64,000 nt of DNA from Streptomyces sp. NBC_00306 (lineage in GTDB: Bacteria; Actinomycetota; Actinomycetes; Streptomycetales; Streptomycetaceae). Positions 1-7,962 of this stretch are shown here, piece after piece. The translations under genes and the position numbers were made by a program. The notes beneath the pieces are model-generated. The model was not told where the DNA came from and made no database searches. It saw nothing but the letters and a program-made list of their open reading frames with translations. The stretch lies in the NCBI RefSeq assembly GCF_036169555.1, contig NZ_CP108032.1, positions 7,068,001-7,132,000 on the forward strand. The letters run 5' to 3'. The first letter of the stretch is position 1; the number at the start of each line of letters is the position of its first letter.

Positions 1-68
1 TCCGGTACCACCCGCTGGAACAACTCCCACAACTCGTCCGGCACCAACCGCTCAACGATCCCCACCAT
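1..68 (-). CDS. IS5-type transposase, N-terminal fragment cut by the window edge
   Basis: Reading leftward from an ATG at 68-66 the frame is open to the window edge and encodes MVGIVERLVPDELWELFQRV and two more residues. This matches the start of a widespread actinobacterial IS5-family transposase (the DUF4096-type N-terminal domain) as I recall it. Only about 22 codons are visible, so the DDE catalytic core cannot be checked and I cannot say whether the element is intact. The gene points away from the ABC importer at 140. The element's end should lie between 69 and about 112, but no matching inverted repeat is available in the window. Confidence 0.65.
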   Translation of the reverse strand, partial: MVGIVERLVPDELWELFQRVVP

Positions 69-139
69 GACTCACAGACTACCGAGTCACCCAAATGAGA
101 TGGCTTCTTAGCCGCTCCGGAGACCGGAGGAGTTGACCC
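69..139. other. Short gap between the transposase start and the ABC operon, probable IS terminus
   Basis: This 71-base gap must hold the end of the insertion element and any promoter of the ABC operon. The A/T-richer part at 84-111 is the likeliest terminal inverted repeat. A GGAGG at 126-131 is the ribosome binding site of the GTG at 140. No thiamine riboswitch fits here, and no convincing -35/-10 pair is visible. Confidence 0.35.
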
Positions 140-1003
140 GTGAGCCAGAGCGTCATCAACGCAACACCCGAGAAAGTGGCGGGAGTTGCCCAGCGGAACA
201 AGCCGGGAACGGGGGAGCGGATCACTCGCGCCCTGGACCGGAGCTGGCGCCCCGTGGCGCTGCTGCTGGTCTGCTTCGGCGCGTGGTGGGTGATCGCCGC
301 GGCCGAACTGGTCGAGCCCTACCTCGTCCCCTCGCCCGGCGCGACGCTCGACGTCCTGACCGGCAAGACCGACTACCTCTGGCAGCACACCTGGGTGACC
401 ACCTACGAGACGCTGCTCGGCTTCCTGATCGCCGTCGTCGTCGGCGTCGCCGCCGCGGTGATCATGGTCTACTCGACGACCGTCGAGAAGACGCTCTATC
501 CGATCCTGCTCTTCGCCCAGGTCGTTCCCAAGATCGCCATCGCGCCGCTGTTCGTCGTCTGGCTCGGCTTCGGCATCGCCCCGAAGATCCTGATCGCCGT
601 GCTGATCGCCTTCTTCCCCGTTGTCATCTCGATGGTGACCGGACTCAAGGCGGTCGACCCGGAGATGCTCCAGCTGTCGTCGACGATGGGCGCGAACTCC
701 TGGCAGACCTTCGTCAAGATCCGCTTCCCCGCCTCCCTCCCGCACCTTTTCTCCGGCCTCAAGGTCGCGGTCACGCTCGCCGTCACCGGCGCCGTCGTCG
801 GCGAGTTCGTCGGTGCCAACGAGGGACTCGGCTACGTCATCCTCCAGGCCAACGGCAACCTCGACACCCCGATGCTCTTCGCGGGACTGCTCGTGATGTC
901 GCTGATCGGCGTGATCCTCTTCGTCCTCGTCGAGATCGCCGAGAAGTTCCTGCTCCCGTGGCACGCCAGCCGCCGGGACTCCGGTGCCACCACCGCCTAC
1001 TGA
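140..1003 (+). CDS. ABC transporter permease, SsuC/TauC/ThiX-like
   Basis: This is a 287-aa inner-membrane permease of a type I ABC importer. After a charged N-terminus of about 40 residues come about six hydrophobic segments. The cytoplasmic EAA loop lies near residues 175-195 (GANSWQTFVKIRFPASLP), where the ATPase docks. The GTG start at 140 follows a GGAGG ribosome binding site and fits the usual family length of 250-290 residues. The solute-binding protein and ATPase follow directly, so the three genes form one importer operon. The family carries sulfonates, taurine, nitrate or thiamine precursors. The partner binding protein points to the NMT1/THI5 group, but the substrate cannot be fixed from sequence. 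Confidence 0.9.
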   Translation: MSQSVINATPEKVAGVAQRNKPGTGERITRALDRSWRPVALLLVCFGAWWVIAAAELVEPYLVPSPGATLDVLTGKTDYLWQHTWVTTYETLLGFLIAVVVGVAAAVIMVYSTTVEKTLYPILLFAQVVPKIAIAPLFVVWLGFGIAPKILIAVLIAFFPVVISMVTGLKAVDPEMLQLSSTMGANSWQTFVKIRFPASLPHLFSGLKVAVTLAVTGAVVGEFVGANEGLGYVILQANGNLDTPMLFAGLLVMSLIGVILFVLVEIAEKFLLPWHASRRDSGATTAY

Positions 1004-1038
1004 TCCCGCACGACCCACGCTGACGAGAAGGACCAGCC

Positions 1039-2058
1039 ATGACTGCGCGCAGAGTTCTGATCGGCCTCGTTCCGCTGCTCCTGGTCGCCACGGCCTGCGG
1101 TGAGGACGGCTCCGACAAGAGCACCAGTGACTCGGGCAAGAAGCTCGACAAGGTCACCCTGACCCTCAACTGGTACCCGTACGGCGAGCACGCGCCGTTC
1201 TACTACGGCAAGCAGCAGAAGATCTTCGAGAAGCACGGCATCGACCTCACCATCCAGGCCGGACAGGGGTCCCAGAAGACCGTCCAGGCCACCGGCGCGG
1301 GCCAGACCGACTTCGGCTGGGCGGACACTCCCGCGGTGCTCTCCGGCGTCGACTCCGGCGTCAAGGTCAAGAGCCTCGGTGTCTTCCTCCAGACCACGCC
1401 GTCCTCCGTGCAGTTCTTCGCGTCGCAGGGCATCAAGGCCCCCGCCGACCTCAAGGGCAAGACCATCGCGGGCACCGCGGGCGACGCGCTCTCCAAGACG
1501 TTCCCGATCTTCCTGAAGAAGAACAACCTCCAGGAGTCGGACGTCAAGGTCCAGAACACCGACCCGGCGGGCAAGATCGCCGCGGTGATCTCCGGCAAGA
1601 CGGACGGGCTGCTCGGCTACGCCAGCGACCAGGGCCCCACCATGCAGAACAAGGCCAAGAAGCCGGTCGCGTATCTGCGCTTCTCCGAGAACGGGCTCAA
1701 CTTCTACTCCAACGGCCTCATCACCGGGCAGCGTTTCCTGACCACCAAGAAGGACGTGGCCGCCCGCATGGCCAAGGCGGTCAGCGAGTCCTTCGCCGCC
1801 GCCGAGAAGTCACCCGACCCGGCCGTCGGCGCGATGGACGGCGCGAGCGAGCAACTCCCGCCCAAGGAGGTGTTGTCGGAGCAGTTCAAGACGACCCTGA
1901 CCCTGCTGCACACCCAGGCGACCCAGGGCAAGGCACCGGGCGTCAACACCGATGCCGACTGGCAGCAGACGATCGACGTCTTCTCCGAGGCCGGCCTGGT
2001 CAAGAGCCCCAAGGCCGTGGCGGAGTACTGGGACAGCGCCACGGCAATGAAGGGATGA
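1039..2058 (+). CDS. NMT1/THI5-like solute-binding lipoprotein
   Basis: This 339-aa secreted binding protein has a lipoprotein signal: hydrophobic LIGLVPLLLVAT then the lipobox ATAC, so Cys20 would be lipidated and the protein anchored outside the membrane. The mature part opens with VTLTLNWYPYGEHAPFYYG, the signature start of the NMT1/THI5-like fold that binds hydroxymethylpyrimidine, riboflavin or aliphatic sulfonate ligands. A GQTDFGWADTP stretch near residue 90 is also typical. The gene overlaps the ATPase by 4 bases (ATGA). Pyrimidine-type thiamine precursors are a reasonable guess, but no thiamine genes or TPP riboswitch sit nearby, so the ligand stays open. Confidence 0.85.
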   Translation: MTARRVLIGLVPLLLVATACGEDGSDKSTSDSGKKLDKVTLTLNWYPYGEHAPFYYGKQQKIFEKHGIDLTIQAGQGSQKTVQATGAGQTDFGWADTPAVLSGVDSGVKVKSLGVFLQTTPSSVQFFASQGIKAPADLKGKTIAGTAGDALSKTFPIFLKKNNLQESDVKVQNTDPAGKIAAVISGKTDGLLGYASDQGPTMQNKAKKPVAYLRFSENGLNFYSNGLITGQRFLTTKKDVAARMAKAVSESFAAAEKSPDPAVGAMDGASEQLPPKEVLSEQFKTTLTLLHTQATQGKAPGVNTDADWQQTIDVFSEAGLVKSPKAVAEYWDSATAMKG

Positions 2059-2891
2059 CGATGGCGAGAGAGACGACGGTGCGGGAGCCCGCAGTGCAGC
2101 TGGACAAGGACGAGCGGCAGACGGCGGCGGTCGGTCTGGCCGACGTGGCCGTGCGCTTCCGCACCAAGAACCGGGACGTCACCGCGCTGGAGGGCGTCTC
2201 CCTCGATGTCGCGCCCGGCGAGTTCGTCGCCATCGTCGGTCCCTCGGGTTGCGGGAAATCCACCCTACTCAAGCTGGTCGCCGGTCTGCTGAAGCCGTCT
2301 GCCGGCGATGTCCGGCTGGCGGGCGAGCAGGTGCGCGGCCCGCGCCACGACATCGGGTACGTCTTCCAGCGCGCGGCCCTCCTGGAGTGGCGCTCCGCCC
2401 GCCGCAACATCCTGCTCCAGGCCGAGATGCGCAGGATGCCGGGCACGACCGCCCGGCGGCGCGTCGACGAGCTGATCGCCATGACCGGCCTCGGCGGCTT
2501 CGAAGACGCCTATCCGCACGAGCTCTCCGGCGGTATGCAGCAGCGGGTGGCGCTGTGCCGCGCGCTGCTGCACGAACCGCCGGTGCTGCTGATGGACGAG
2601 CCGTTCGGAGCGCTCGACGCACTGACCCGCGAGCAGATGAACGTGGAACTCAACCGGATCTGGCGGGAGACGGGCACCACCGTGCTGCTCGTCACCCACT
2701 CCATCTCGGAAGCCTGCTACCTGGCCGACCGGGTGGTGGTGATGAGCCCGCGGCCCGGCACCATCACCGAGATCATCGAGGTGGGGCTGCCGGCCGAGCG
2801 CAACTACAGCGACACGATGGGGCGTCCGGAGTTCCGGGAGGCCACCAGTCACATCCGCCATCTGCTCGGTGCGGCCTCCGCCGCGGACTGA
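2055..2891 (+). CDS. ABC transporter ATP-binding protein, SsuB/TauB-like
   Basis: This 278-aa cytoplasmic ATPase powers the importer encoded just upstream. Walker A is GPSGCGKST near residue 63, the Q-loop is YVFQRA, the signature is LSGGMQQR near 158, Walker B is VLLMDEPFGALD, and the switch histidine is in LLVTHSISEA. This set is complete and typical of nitrate/sulfonate/taurine importers. The ATG at 2055 overlaps the TGA of the binding-protein gene, so translation is probably coupled. A second in-frame ATG at 2061 is a possible alternative start. The operon ends at a long hairpin at 2944-2993. Confidence 0.92.
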   Translation: MTMARETTVREPAVQLDKDERQTAAVGLADVAVRFRTKNRDVTALEGVSLDVAPGEFVAIVGPSGCGKSTLLKLVAGLLKPSAGDVRLAGEQVRGPRHDIGYVFQRAALLEWRSARRNILLQAEMRRMPGTTARRRVDELIAMTGLGGFEDAYPHELSGGMQQRVALCRALLHEPPVLLMDEPFGALDALTREQMNVELNRIWRETGTTVLLVTHSISEACYLADRVVVMSPRPGTITEIIEVGLPAERNYSDTMGRPEFREATSHIRHLLGAASAAD

Positions 2892-2943
2892 CGGACGGAG
2901 CGCACGGCGCCTCGCGTGGGTCCGCGGACCGGCGCACGGATCA

Positions 2944-2993
2944 ACGCCACTGGGCCTCGCACCCCGACGAAGGGGTGCGAGGCCCAGTGGCGT
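2944..2993. terminator. Bidirectional terminator, 22-bp perfect stem
   Basis: A perfect inverted repeat pairs 2944-2965 with 2972-2993 around the six-base loop GACGAA. It lies between the convergent ABC operon and the TIM-barrel gene. There is no U-tract, which is common for Streptomyces terminators. Its length and position suit termination from both sides. Confidence 0.8.
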
Positions 2994-3008
2994 GCCGGCC
3001 TGCCGCCG

Positions 3009-3866
3009 TCAGTACCTCAGCCGGGAGAGGTACCGGTAGCTGTTCAGGGCCGTGGCGAACGGGTCGGCCGGTGAGTCGTGCTCGACCAGCCACTGCCGTA
3101 CGCCGCCGCTGTCCGCCGTCCCGAACATCGAGCGGAAGTCGAGGACGCCGGAACCGACGTCGGCGAAGTCGCCGTTCGGAGCCATGTCCTTGACGTGCAG
3201 CGCGGGGAAGCGCCGGCGGTGGCGCACGAACAGCGACCGTGGGTCGGCGCCGCCCTTGGCCGCCCAGTACACATCGAGCTCGAATCCGACCAGGTGCGGG
3301 TCGGTCTCCTTCAGCAGGATGTCGTACAGGTTCTCGCCCTCGACGACCTCGTGGTCCAGGCCGTGGTTGTGGAACAGGAGCGGACCGAGTCCGGCCTCGC
3401 GGGCCGCGAGCCCGGCCTTTTTGAACTCCCGTGCCGCTTCCCGGAATCCCGCCGGGGTGTGCATGGCGCCGGGCAGGCTCGGGACGACGATCCACCGGGC
3501 GCCGAGGGTGTGGATGTCCTCCAGGGCCTGCGGCAGACCGCTGCCGCGGACAATGTCGTACCCCACGTGCTCGAGCACCGCCTTCAGACGGGTCTCGTCC
3601 AGCATGGTCCGGATCGCGGCCGCGGTGTTGCCGTGCCGGCCGCTCACACCGACCGTCGCGTAGCCGATGTCCGCGAGCCGGGCGAGGGTGCCCTTGAAGT
3701 CCGTCGCCAGCGGGGTGCGCATCGTGTACAGGTGCATGCCGAGGCCGGACGGCGGTATGCGCCGCCGGCACCGGCCCGTCTCGGCGGCCTGGGCGGGCGT
3801 GCCCAGGGCGGTCGCCGCGGCCGCGCCCAGAGCGGTTCCGAGGAAGGCGCGTCGGGTGCCGTTCAT
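3009..3866 (-). CDS. Tat-exported sugar phosphate isomerase/epimerase (xylose-isomerase-like TIM barrel)
   Basis: This 285-aa protein begins MNGTRRAFLGTALGAAAATA, a twin-arginine signal (RRAFLG) with AQA cleavage near residue 26. The body is an AP-endonuclease-2/xylose-isomerase-like barrel with metal-ligand motifs such as LLFHNHGLDHE, VGFELDVYWAAKGG and LHVKDM. I chose the ATG at 3866 because AGAGGAG sits just before it; the longer frame adds only five residues. The gene lies 28 bases downstream of the large ThuA fusion on the same strand and is almost certainly in its operon. A role in turnover of oxidised (3-keto) sugars outside the membrane is inferred from the partner. The substrate is unknown. 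Confidence 0.85.
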   Translation of the reverse strand: MNGTRRAFLGTALGAAAATALGTPAQAAETGRCRRRIPPSGLGMHLYTMRTPLATDFKGTLARLADIGYATVGVSGRHGNTAAAIRTMLDETRLKAVLEHVGYDIVRGSGLPQALEDIHTLGARWIVVPSLPGAMHTPAGFREAAREFKKAGLAAREAGLGPLLFHNHGLDHEVVEGENLYDILLKETDPHLVGFELDVYWAAKGGADPRSLFVRHRRRFPALHVKDMAPNGDFADVGSGVLDFRSMFGTADSGGVRQWLVEHDSPADPFATALNSYRYLSRLRY

Positions 3867-3894
3867 GTCAGCTCCTCTCATCTCTGCTCCTGCC

Positions 3895-6800
3895 TCAACT
3901 CACGGTGACGCGGGCGAAAGCACTGGTGGTGTCGCCCTCGTTGTCGGTGACGGTCAGATGCGCGGTGTACGTACCGGGCCTGGTGTAGCTGTGCGCGGCC
4001 GTCGCGCCCTCGGGGGCGGTGGGCTTGGTGTTGTCACCGAAGTCCCAGTGGTACGAGGCGATGGTGCGGCCCGCGAGAGGTTTCACGGTGCTCGTCAGCT
4101 GGACGGCGAGGGGCGCGGTGCCGGTGGCCGGAGCCGCCTGCACGGTGACCTTGGTCCCCGGGTGCTTCTCGACGCCGCGTCCGTTGAAGTGCAGCCAGTC
4201 CACGGCGAACAGGTCCGGTTTGTCGGCGCTCCACTGCGGGTTGGAGAAGACCGCGTACAGCGGCGCGCTGATCCCCGCGAACTTCAGGGGTGTCGTGGGT
4301 GAGACGACATTGCCCCAGTCGCCGGTGTTGGGCACGTTCACGCTGCCGAGGAGGGAGCCGGTAGGTGATCCGGAACGGAACTCGACCGTACCGCCGAGCC
4401 CGCCCGAGGCCGCGCCGACCGTCACCGAGTCGATCCCCTTGAGGTGCACGGGATCGAAGCGGATCCAGTCGCCGTCCTCGATCTCGGTCAGCCGCTTGCC
4501 GCCGGAGGCGTCCGCGCGGCTCGCCACCACCGCACCGCCGTGGGCGCCGCCGGTGGAGGTGTGGTGCTCCGCCTCGCGCAGGGCGGGGCGCAGGGTGAGC
4601 GAGGTGGAACCCGTGAGCGCCGGTGCGCCCGGTGCTCCCTTGTCCTCGTACTGGGCGGTGATGCCGTAGTAGAGGTTCTGGCCGGGCCCGTGGCTGTCAC
4701 CGGCGTCCGTCCGGATCTCACCGGCGCAGCCGGTGTAGTTGTCCAGCGGATGCAGATGCGAGTCGTGGCCGAGCTGCGACTGGACGACCACCCGCGAGCA
4801 GTCGATCTCTCCGTCTTCGCGGTCCGTGACCTTGACCTTGAACGGGATCGTGTCGCCGAAGCTGAACATCCCGCCGTTCGGGGGCTGTTGAATGGTCACC
4901 TCGGGCCGGGAGTTGCCGACGGTGATGTCGGTGACCGCGAGGCCGCTGAGCTTCCCGGGCGTGGTGACCGTCAGCCGGGCGGTGAAACGGCCCTTGGTCC
5001 GGTAGACGTGGGTGGGGTTGGCCGTCGTCGAGTCGGTGGTGCCGTTCCCGTCGAAGTCCCAGGCATACGTCACGGGTGTGCCGTTCGGCAGGCCCGATCC
5101 CGCGCTGGAGAACTTCACCGTCAGCGGTGCCTTCCCGCTGTCGGGCGTGGCCGTCACCTTGGCGTCCGGCAGCCGGTCGTCACCGACGTAGTCGATGCGG
5201 TAGATGCCCGAGCCCTCGTTGCTGCCGCCGCGGCCGGTGCCGCTGCCGAGACCGAAGTCGATGACGTAGAGCGCTCCGTCGGGCCCGAAGTCCGCGTCGA
5301 AGGGCTGGTTCCACTTCATGTCGCCGAAGATCCCGTTGATGGAGTGCAGATCACCGGCCTTCGCCGGGGCGAAGCGCGGATCGGTGAACGTCTGGTCCTT
5401 CTGCTGGAACGAGAACGCCTTGAACCAGGTGCGGGTGAGCTCGTAGTTGAGCCACTTCCCGTCGAAGTACTCCGGGAACTTGGTGCGATAGGTGTTCGCC
5501 GGGTCGTAGTCGTAGACCGGACCGCTCATCGGCCCGCCGCCACCGGTTCCCAGCTCGGGGAATTCGGGCGATGCGGAGTAGGCGTACCAGACGGTGGCCG
5601 GCTGGGCCGGTGGCAGCTGTTTGAGCCCGGTGTTGTTGGGGGAGTCGTTGACCGGGGCGGAGCAGTCGAACTTCGGCCCCGGCGTCTTGGTCGTGAAGTC
5701 GTAGTCGTTGAAGGGGGTGTTGTTGCCGATGCAGTACGGCCAGCCGAAGTTTCCGGCCTTGGTGATCCGGGTGTACTCGACCGTCCCCTCGGGCCCGCGG
5801 TCCGCCTTGGCCTCACGGGCGTCGGGACCGTAGTCCGCGACCATCAGCGCACCGCTCTGCGGATCGGTGGTGATCCGGAACGGGTTGCGCATACCCATCG
5901 CGTAGACCTCGGGACGTGTCTTGTCGGTACCCGGCGCGAAGAGGTTGCCTTCCGGGATGCTGTACGTCCCTTCGTCCTTCGGCGTGATGCGCAGGACCTT
6001 GCCGCGCAGGTCGTTGGTGTTGCCCGAGGTGCCCTGGGCGTCCCAGGCGCGGCGGCCCTCACCCTCGTCGATGGGCGCGAAGCCGTCGGAGGCGAAGGGG
6101 TCGGTGTTGTCCCCGGTCGCGATGTAGAGCTCGCCGTGCTTGTCGAAGGCGATCGAGCCGGCCATGTGGGAGTTGGCCCGGCCTTCGCCCCGCAGGGTGG
6201 GGATGGCGAGCAGCCGCTTCTCGGAGGCGGGGTCGATCGTGTTGCCCGTGACGGTGAACCGCGACAGATTGATCCGCTTCTCGGTCTTGTCGGAGTTCAG
6301 GAGATACAGCCAGTGGTTCTCGGCGAAGCCGGGGTCCAGGGCCAGGCCGAGGAGACCGTCGGACTGGCTCGTCATCTCCGGGGTGTAGGCGAAGTCCAGT
6401 GCGGTGGTGACCTTGAGCGTCTGCTGGTCGATCACCTTGACCTTGCCGGTGCGCTGGATGAAGAACACCCGGCGGTCGGGCGCGACGGCCAGTTCGAAGG
6501 GGTCGGCCAGATCGCTGGTGGCGAGCGGCGTGCGCTGGAAGGCACCTGTCTTGCCCGCGGTGCAGTCACCGGGCTTGTCGCCCGCGGCCCACTGGATGCC
6601 GCCGAGCAGATGCTTGAGGAAGGCGGCCTCGTCGAAGGCGGCCTTGTCGTGCCCGCCGGCGGTGAACCAGGAGCGGCCGCCGTCGTAGTTCTGGCACCAG
6701 GACCACGGATGATCGACGCCCTCGTCGAGCCCGGTGATGCCGTCGCGCACCTTGATCTGCGCGAGCGTGTGGACCTTGCCGGTGGGGTTGGTGCGCCAGT

Positions 6801-7368
6801 TGTACCACTCCTCCGAGCGCTCCCAGAGTTCCGGGAGACCCTTGGTGGAGGGGTGCGCCTGGTCGAGAACCTTGACCCGCCCGGTCTGGACGGCGGGGTG
6901 CTTGTCGAAGATGGCGCCGACGAGACCCTCGTACCAGGTCCAGTCGCGCTCGCTGGCCGAGGCCGCGTGCAGACCGACCCAGCCGCCACCGCCGCGGACG
7001 TACTTCTGGAGCGCGGCACGCTGCGCGGCATCCAGCAGATCCCCGGACTCCGGCGTGGAGTTGGTGTTGTTGAAGACGATCGCCTGGAAGCGCGCGAGGT
7101 TCGCGTCGGTGAAGGCGGCGGCGTCGTCGGTGACCTCGACCTCGAAGCCGTTCTCACTGCCCAGCTTCTCGACGGCCTCGATCCCGGCGGGGATGGAGTC
7201 ATGGGTGAAGTTGGTGACCTTGGAGAAGACCAGGACCCGGTAGGCCGCGGCCGCTTCGGCCCGCGGGGGCGAGGCCAGGCCGAGCCCGACGACGAGCGCG
7301 AGAAGTGCCGTGACGACGGTGGAATGGAAGAGGATTCTCCGGCGGAGCCGTGTGCGATGCCTGCTCAT
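3895..7368 (-). CDS. Exported ThuA / PQQ-type sugar dehydrogenase / PKD / CBM6 / PKD fusion
   Basis: This 1157-aa secreted protein has a signal peptide ending about residue 41 (AEAAAA). Domains in order: a ThuA-like glutamine-amidotransferase fold (about 43-265, starting YRVLVFSKVTNFTHDSIP); a glucose/sorbosone-dehydrogenase six-blade propeller (about 275-725, with SDGLLGLALDPGF and YAMGMRNPFRI); a PKD domain (about 730-815, YAWDFDGNGTTDS); a spacer; a family-6-like carbohydrate-binding module (about 930-1060, EAEHHTSTGG to DWLHFNGRG); and a second PKD (about 1070-1157). The propeller family usually oxidises sugars with PQQ, and ThuA proteins are linked to trehalose and keto-sugar handling. 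Binding and catalysis on one chain suggest action on a polymer. The Tat-exported barrel gene follows. A promoter and a LacI-type palindrome precede it. Confidence 0.85.
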   Translation of the reverse strand: MSRHRTRLRRRILFHSTVVTALLALVVGLGLASPPRAEAAAAYRVLVFSKVTNFTHDSIPAGIEAVEKLGSENGFEVEVTDDAAAFTDANLARFQAIVFNNTNSTPESGDLLDAAQRAALQKYVRGGGGWVGLHAASASERDWTWYEGLVGAIFDKHPAVQTGRVKVLDQAHPSTKGLPELWERSEEWYNWRTNPTGKVHTLAQIKVRDGITGLDEGVDHPWSWCQNYDGGRSWFTAGGHDKAAFDEAAFLKHLLGGIQWAAGDKPGDCTAGKTGAFQRTPLATSDLADPFELAVAPDRRVFFIQRTGKVKVIDQQTLKVTTALDFAYTPEMTSQSDGLLGLALDPGFAENHWLYLLNSDKTEKRINLSRFTVTGNTIDPASEKRLLAIPTLRGEGRANSHMAGSIAFDKHGELYIATGDNTDPFASDGFAPIDEGEGRRAWDAQGTSGNTNDLRGKVLRITPKDEGTYSIPEGNLFAPGTDKTRPEVYAMGMRNPFRITTDPQSGALMVADYGPDAREAKADRGPEGTVEYTRITKAGNFGWPYCIGNNTPFNDYDFTTKTPGPKFDCSAPVNDSPNNTGLKQLPPAQPATVWYAYSASPEFPELGTGGGGPMSGPVYDYDPANTYRTKFPEYFDGKWLNYELTRTWFKAFSFQQKDQTFTDPRFAPAKAGDLHSINGIFGDMKWNQPFDADFGPDGALYVIDFGLGSGTGRGGSNEGSGIYRIDYVGDDRLPDAKVTATPDSGKAPLTVKFSSAGSGLPNGTPVTYAWDFDGNGTTDSTTANPTHVYRTKGRFTARLTVTTPGKLSGLAVTDITVGNSRPEVTIQQPPNGGMFSFGDTIPFKVKVTDREDGEIDCSRVVVQSQLGHDSHLHPLDNYTGCAGEIRTDAGDSHGPGQNLYYGITAQYEDKGAPGAPALTGSTSLTLRPALREAEHHTSTGGAHGGAVVASRADASGGKRLTEIEDGDWIRFDPVHLKGIDSVTVGAASGGLGGTVEFRSGSPTGSLLGSVNVPNTGDWGNVVSPTTPLKFAGISAPLYAVFSNPQWSADKPDLFAVDWLHFNGRGVEKHPGTKVTVQAAPATGTAPLAVQLTSTVKPLAGRTIASYHWDFGDNTKPTAPEGATAAHSYTRPGTYTAHLTVTDNEGDTTSAFARVTVS

Positions 7369-7402
7369 TGCGCTCCCGGTGGCTGGTGTGCGGACCGTGA
7401 AT

Positions 7403-7418
7403 TAGAAAGCGCTTTCTA
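7403..7418. promoter_or_regulatory. LacI-family operator
   Basis: The 16-base perfect palindrome TAGAAAGCGCTTTCTA has the central CG and AAAGCGCTTT core of LacI/GalR-family operators. It starts a few bases downstream of the predicted transcription start of the ThuA-fusion operon, where a bound repressor would block transcription. No lacI gene lies in this part of the window, so the regulator is encoded elsewhere. Confidence 0.75.
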
Positions 7419-7430
7419 GATACGTCGCAC

Positions 7431-7460
7431 AGCGTAGGTTCCGGCCTCACAGGGGGTCAA
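7431..7460 (-). promoter_or_regulatory. Predicted sigma70-type promoter of the ThuA-fusion operon
   Basis: On the minus strand TTGACC (7460-7455) and TACGCT (7436-7431) are 18 bases apart, a good HrdB-type pair. Transcription would start near 7425, immediately before the LacI-type palindrome and 57 bases before the ATG at 7368. Confidence 0.55.
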
Positions 7461-7558
7461 TGGGTCGGGAGCGGCCCGTGTGGGGCGATCGGGCCTCAGT
7501 GCAGGGGGAGTTGGGCGGCCGCGAGGCGAGTGTCGGTGCGGCGTCGTACGGTCGTCCC

Positions 7559-7924
7559 ATGGCGACCTCCGACGACGTACGCAGAATCGCGCTCTCCCTG
7601 CCGGGGGCGCTGGAGAAGCTCTCCTGGGGCCTGCCCACGTTCCGTGTGGACAAGGGCAAGCTGTTCGCCTCGCTGGACGACGAGGACAAGGTGCTGGGGG
7701 TGAAGTGCCCGAGGGATGACCGCGAGCAGCTGATCGCCGCCGAGCCCGAGAAGTTCTTCATCCAGGTCGGCCACGACGACCAGTGGCCCTGGCTGCGCGT
7801 GCGGTTGGCGGCGCTGGAGGACGAGGAGGAACTCCGTGCGATCCTCCTCGACTCCTGGCGCCAGGCCGCTCCGAAGAAGCTGCTGGCCGCGCACCCCGGT
7901 CTGTCGGTGCCGGAAGAGCGCTGA
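7559..7924 (+). CDS. MmcQ/YjbR family protein
   Basis: This small cytoplasmic protein of 121 aa has the MmcQ/YjbR (CyaY-like fold) layout: an N-terminal helix DVRRIALSLPGALEKLSWGLPTFRV, then a strand with KGKLFASLDDEDKVLGVK, and a C-terminal LLDSWRQAAPKKL. The ATG at 7559 starts the conserved MATSDDVRRIAL; the upstream in-frame extension looks non-coding. Members are common in actinobacteria and are thought to bind DNA or act as small adaptors, without a firm biochemical role. The gene is monocistronic between the divergent ThuA operon and the convergent transketolase genes. Confidence 0.85.
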   Translation: MATSDDVRRIALSLPGALEKLSWGLPTFRVDKGKLFASLDDEDKVLGVKCPRDDREQLIAAEPEKFFIQVGHDDQWPWLRVRLAALEDEEELRAILLDSWRQAAPKKLLAAHPGLSVPEER

Positions 7925-7925
7925 A

Positions 7926-7944
7926 GGCCGGCCTCCGACCGGCC
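7926..7944. terminator. Possible short convergent terminator
   Basis: GGCCGG at 7926-7931 can pair with CCGGCC at 7939-7944 across a seven-base loop, between the convergent MmcQ-like and transketolase genes. The stem is only six pairs, so this is tentative. Confidence 0.3.
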
Positions 7945-7962
7945 GAGGGAGACGGCCGAGGG

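Noticed and set aside
69..139. TPP riboswitch before the NMT1/THI5-like importer
   Set aside because: Too little space remains between the transposase start and the GTG, and no thi-box-like CUGAGA or ACCUGAUC motifs are present.
4444..7419. A 991-codon open frame on the plus strand
   Set aside because: It is the antisense shadow of the ThuA fusion, caused by extreme third-position GC. It has no recognisable domain and no ribosome binding site.
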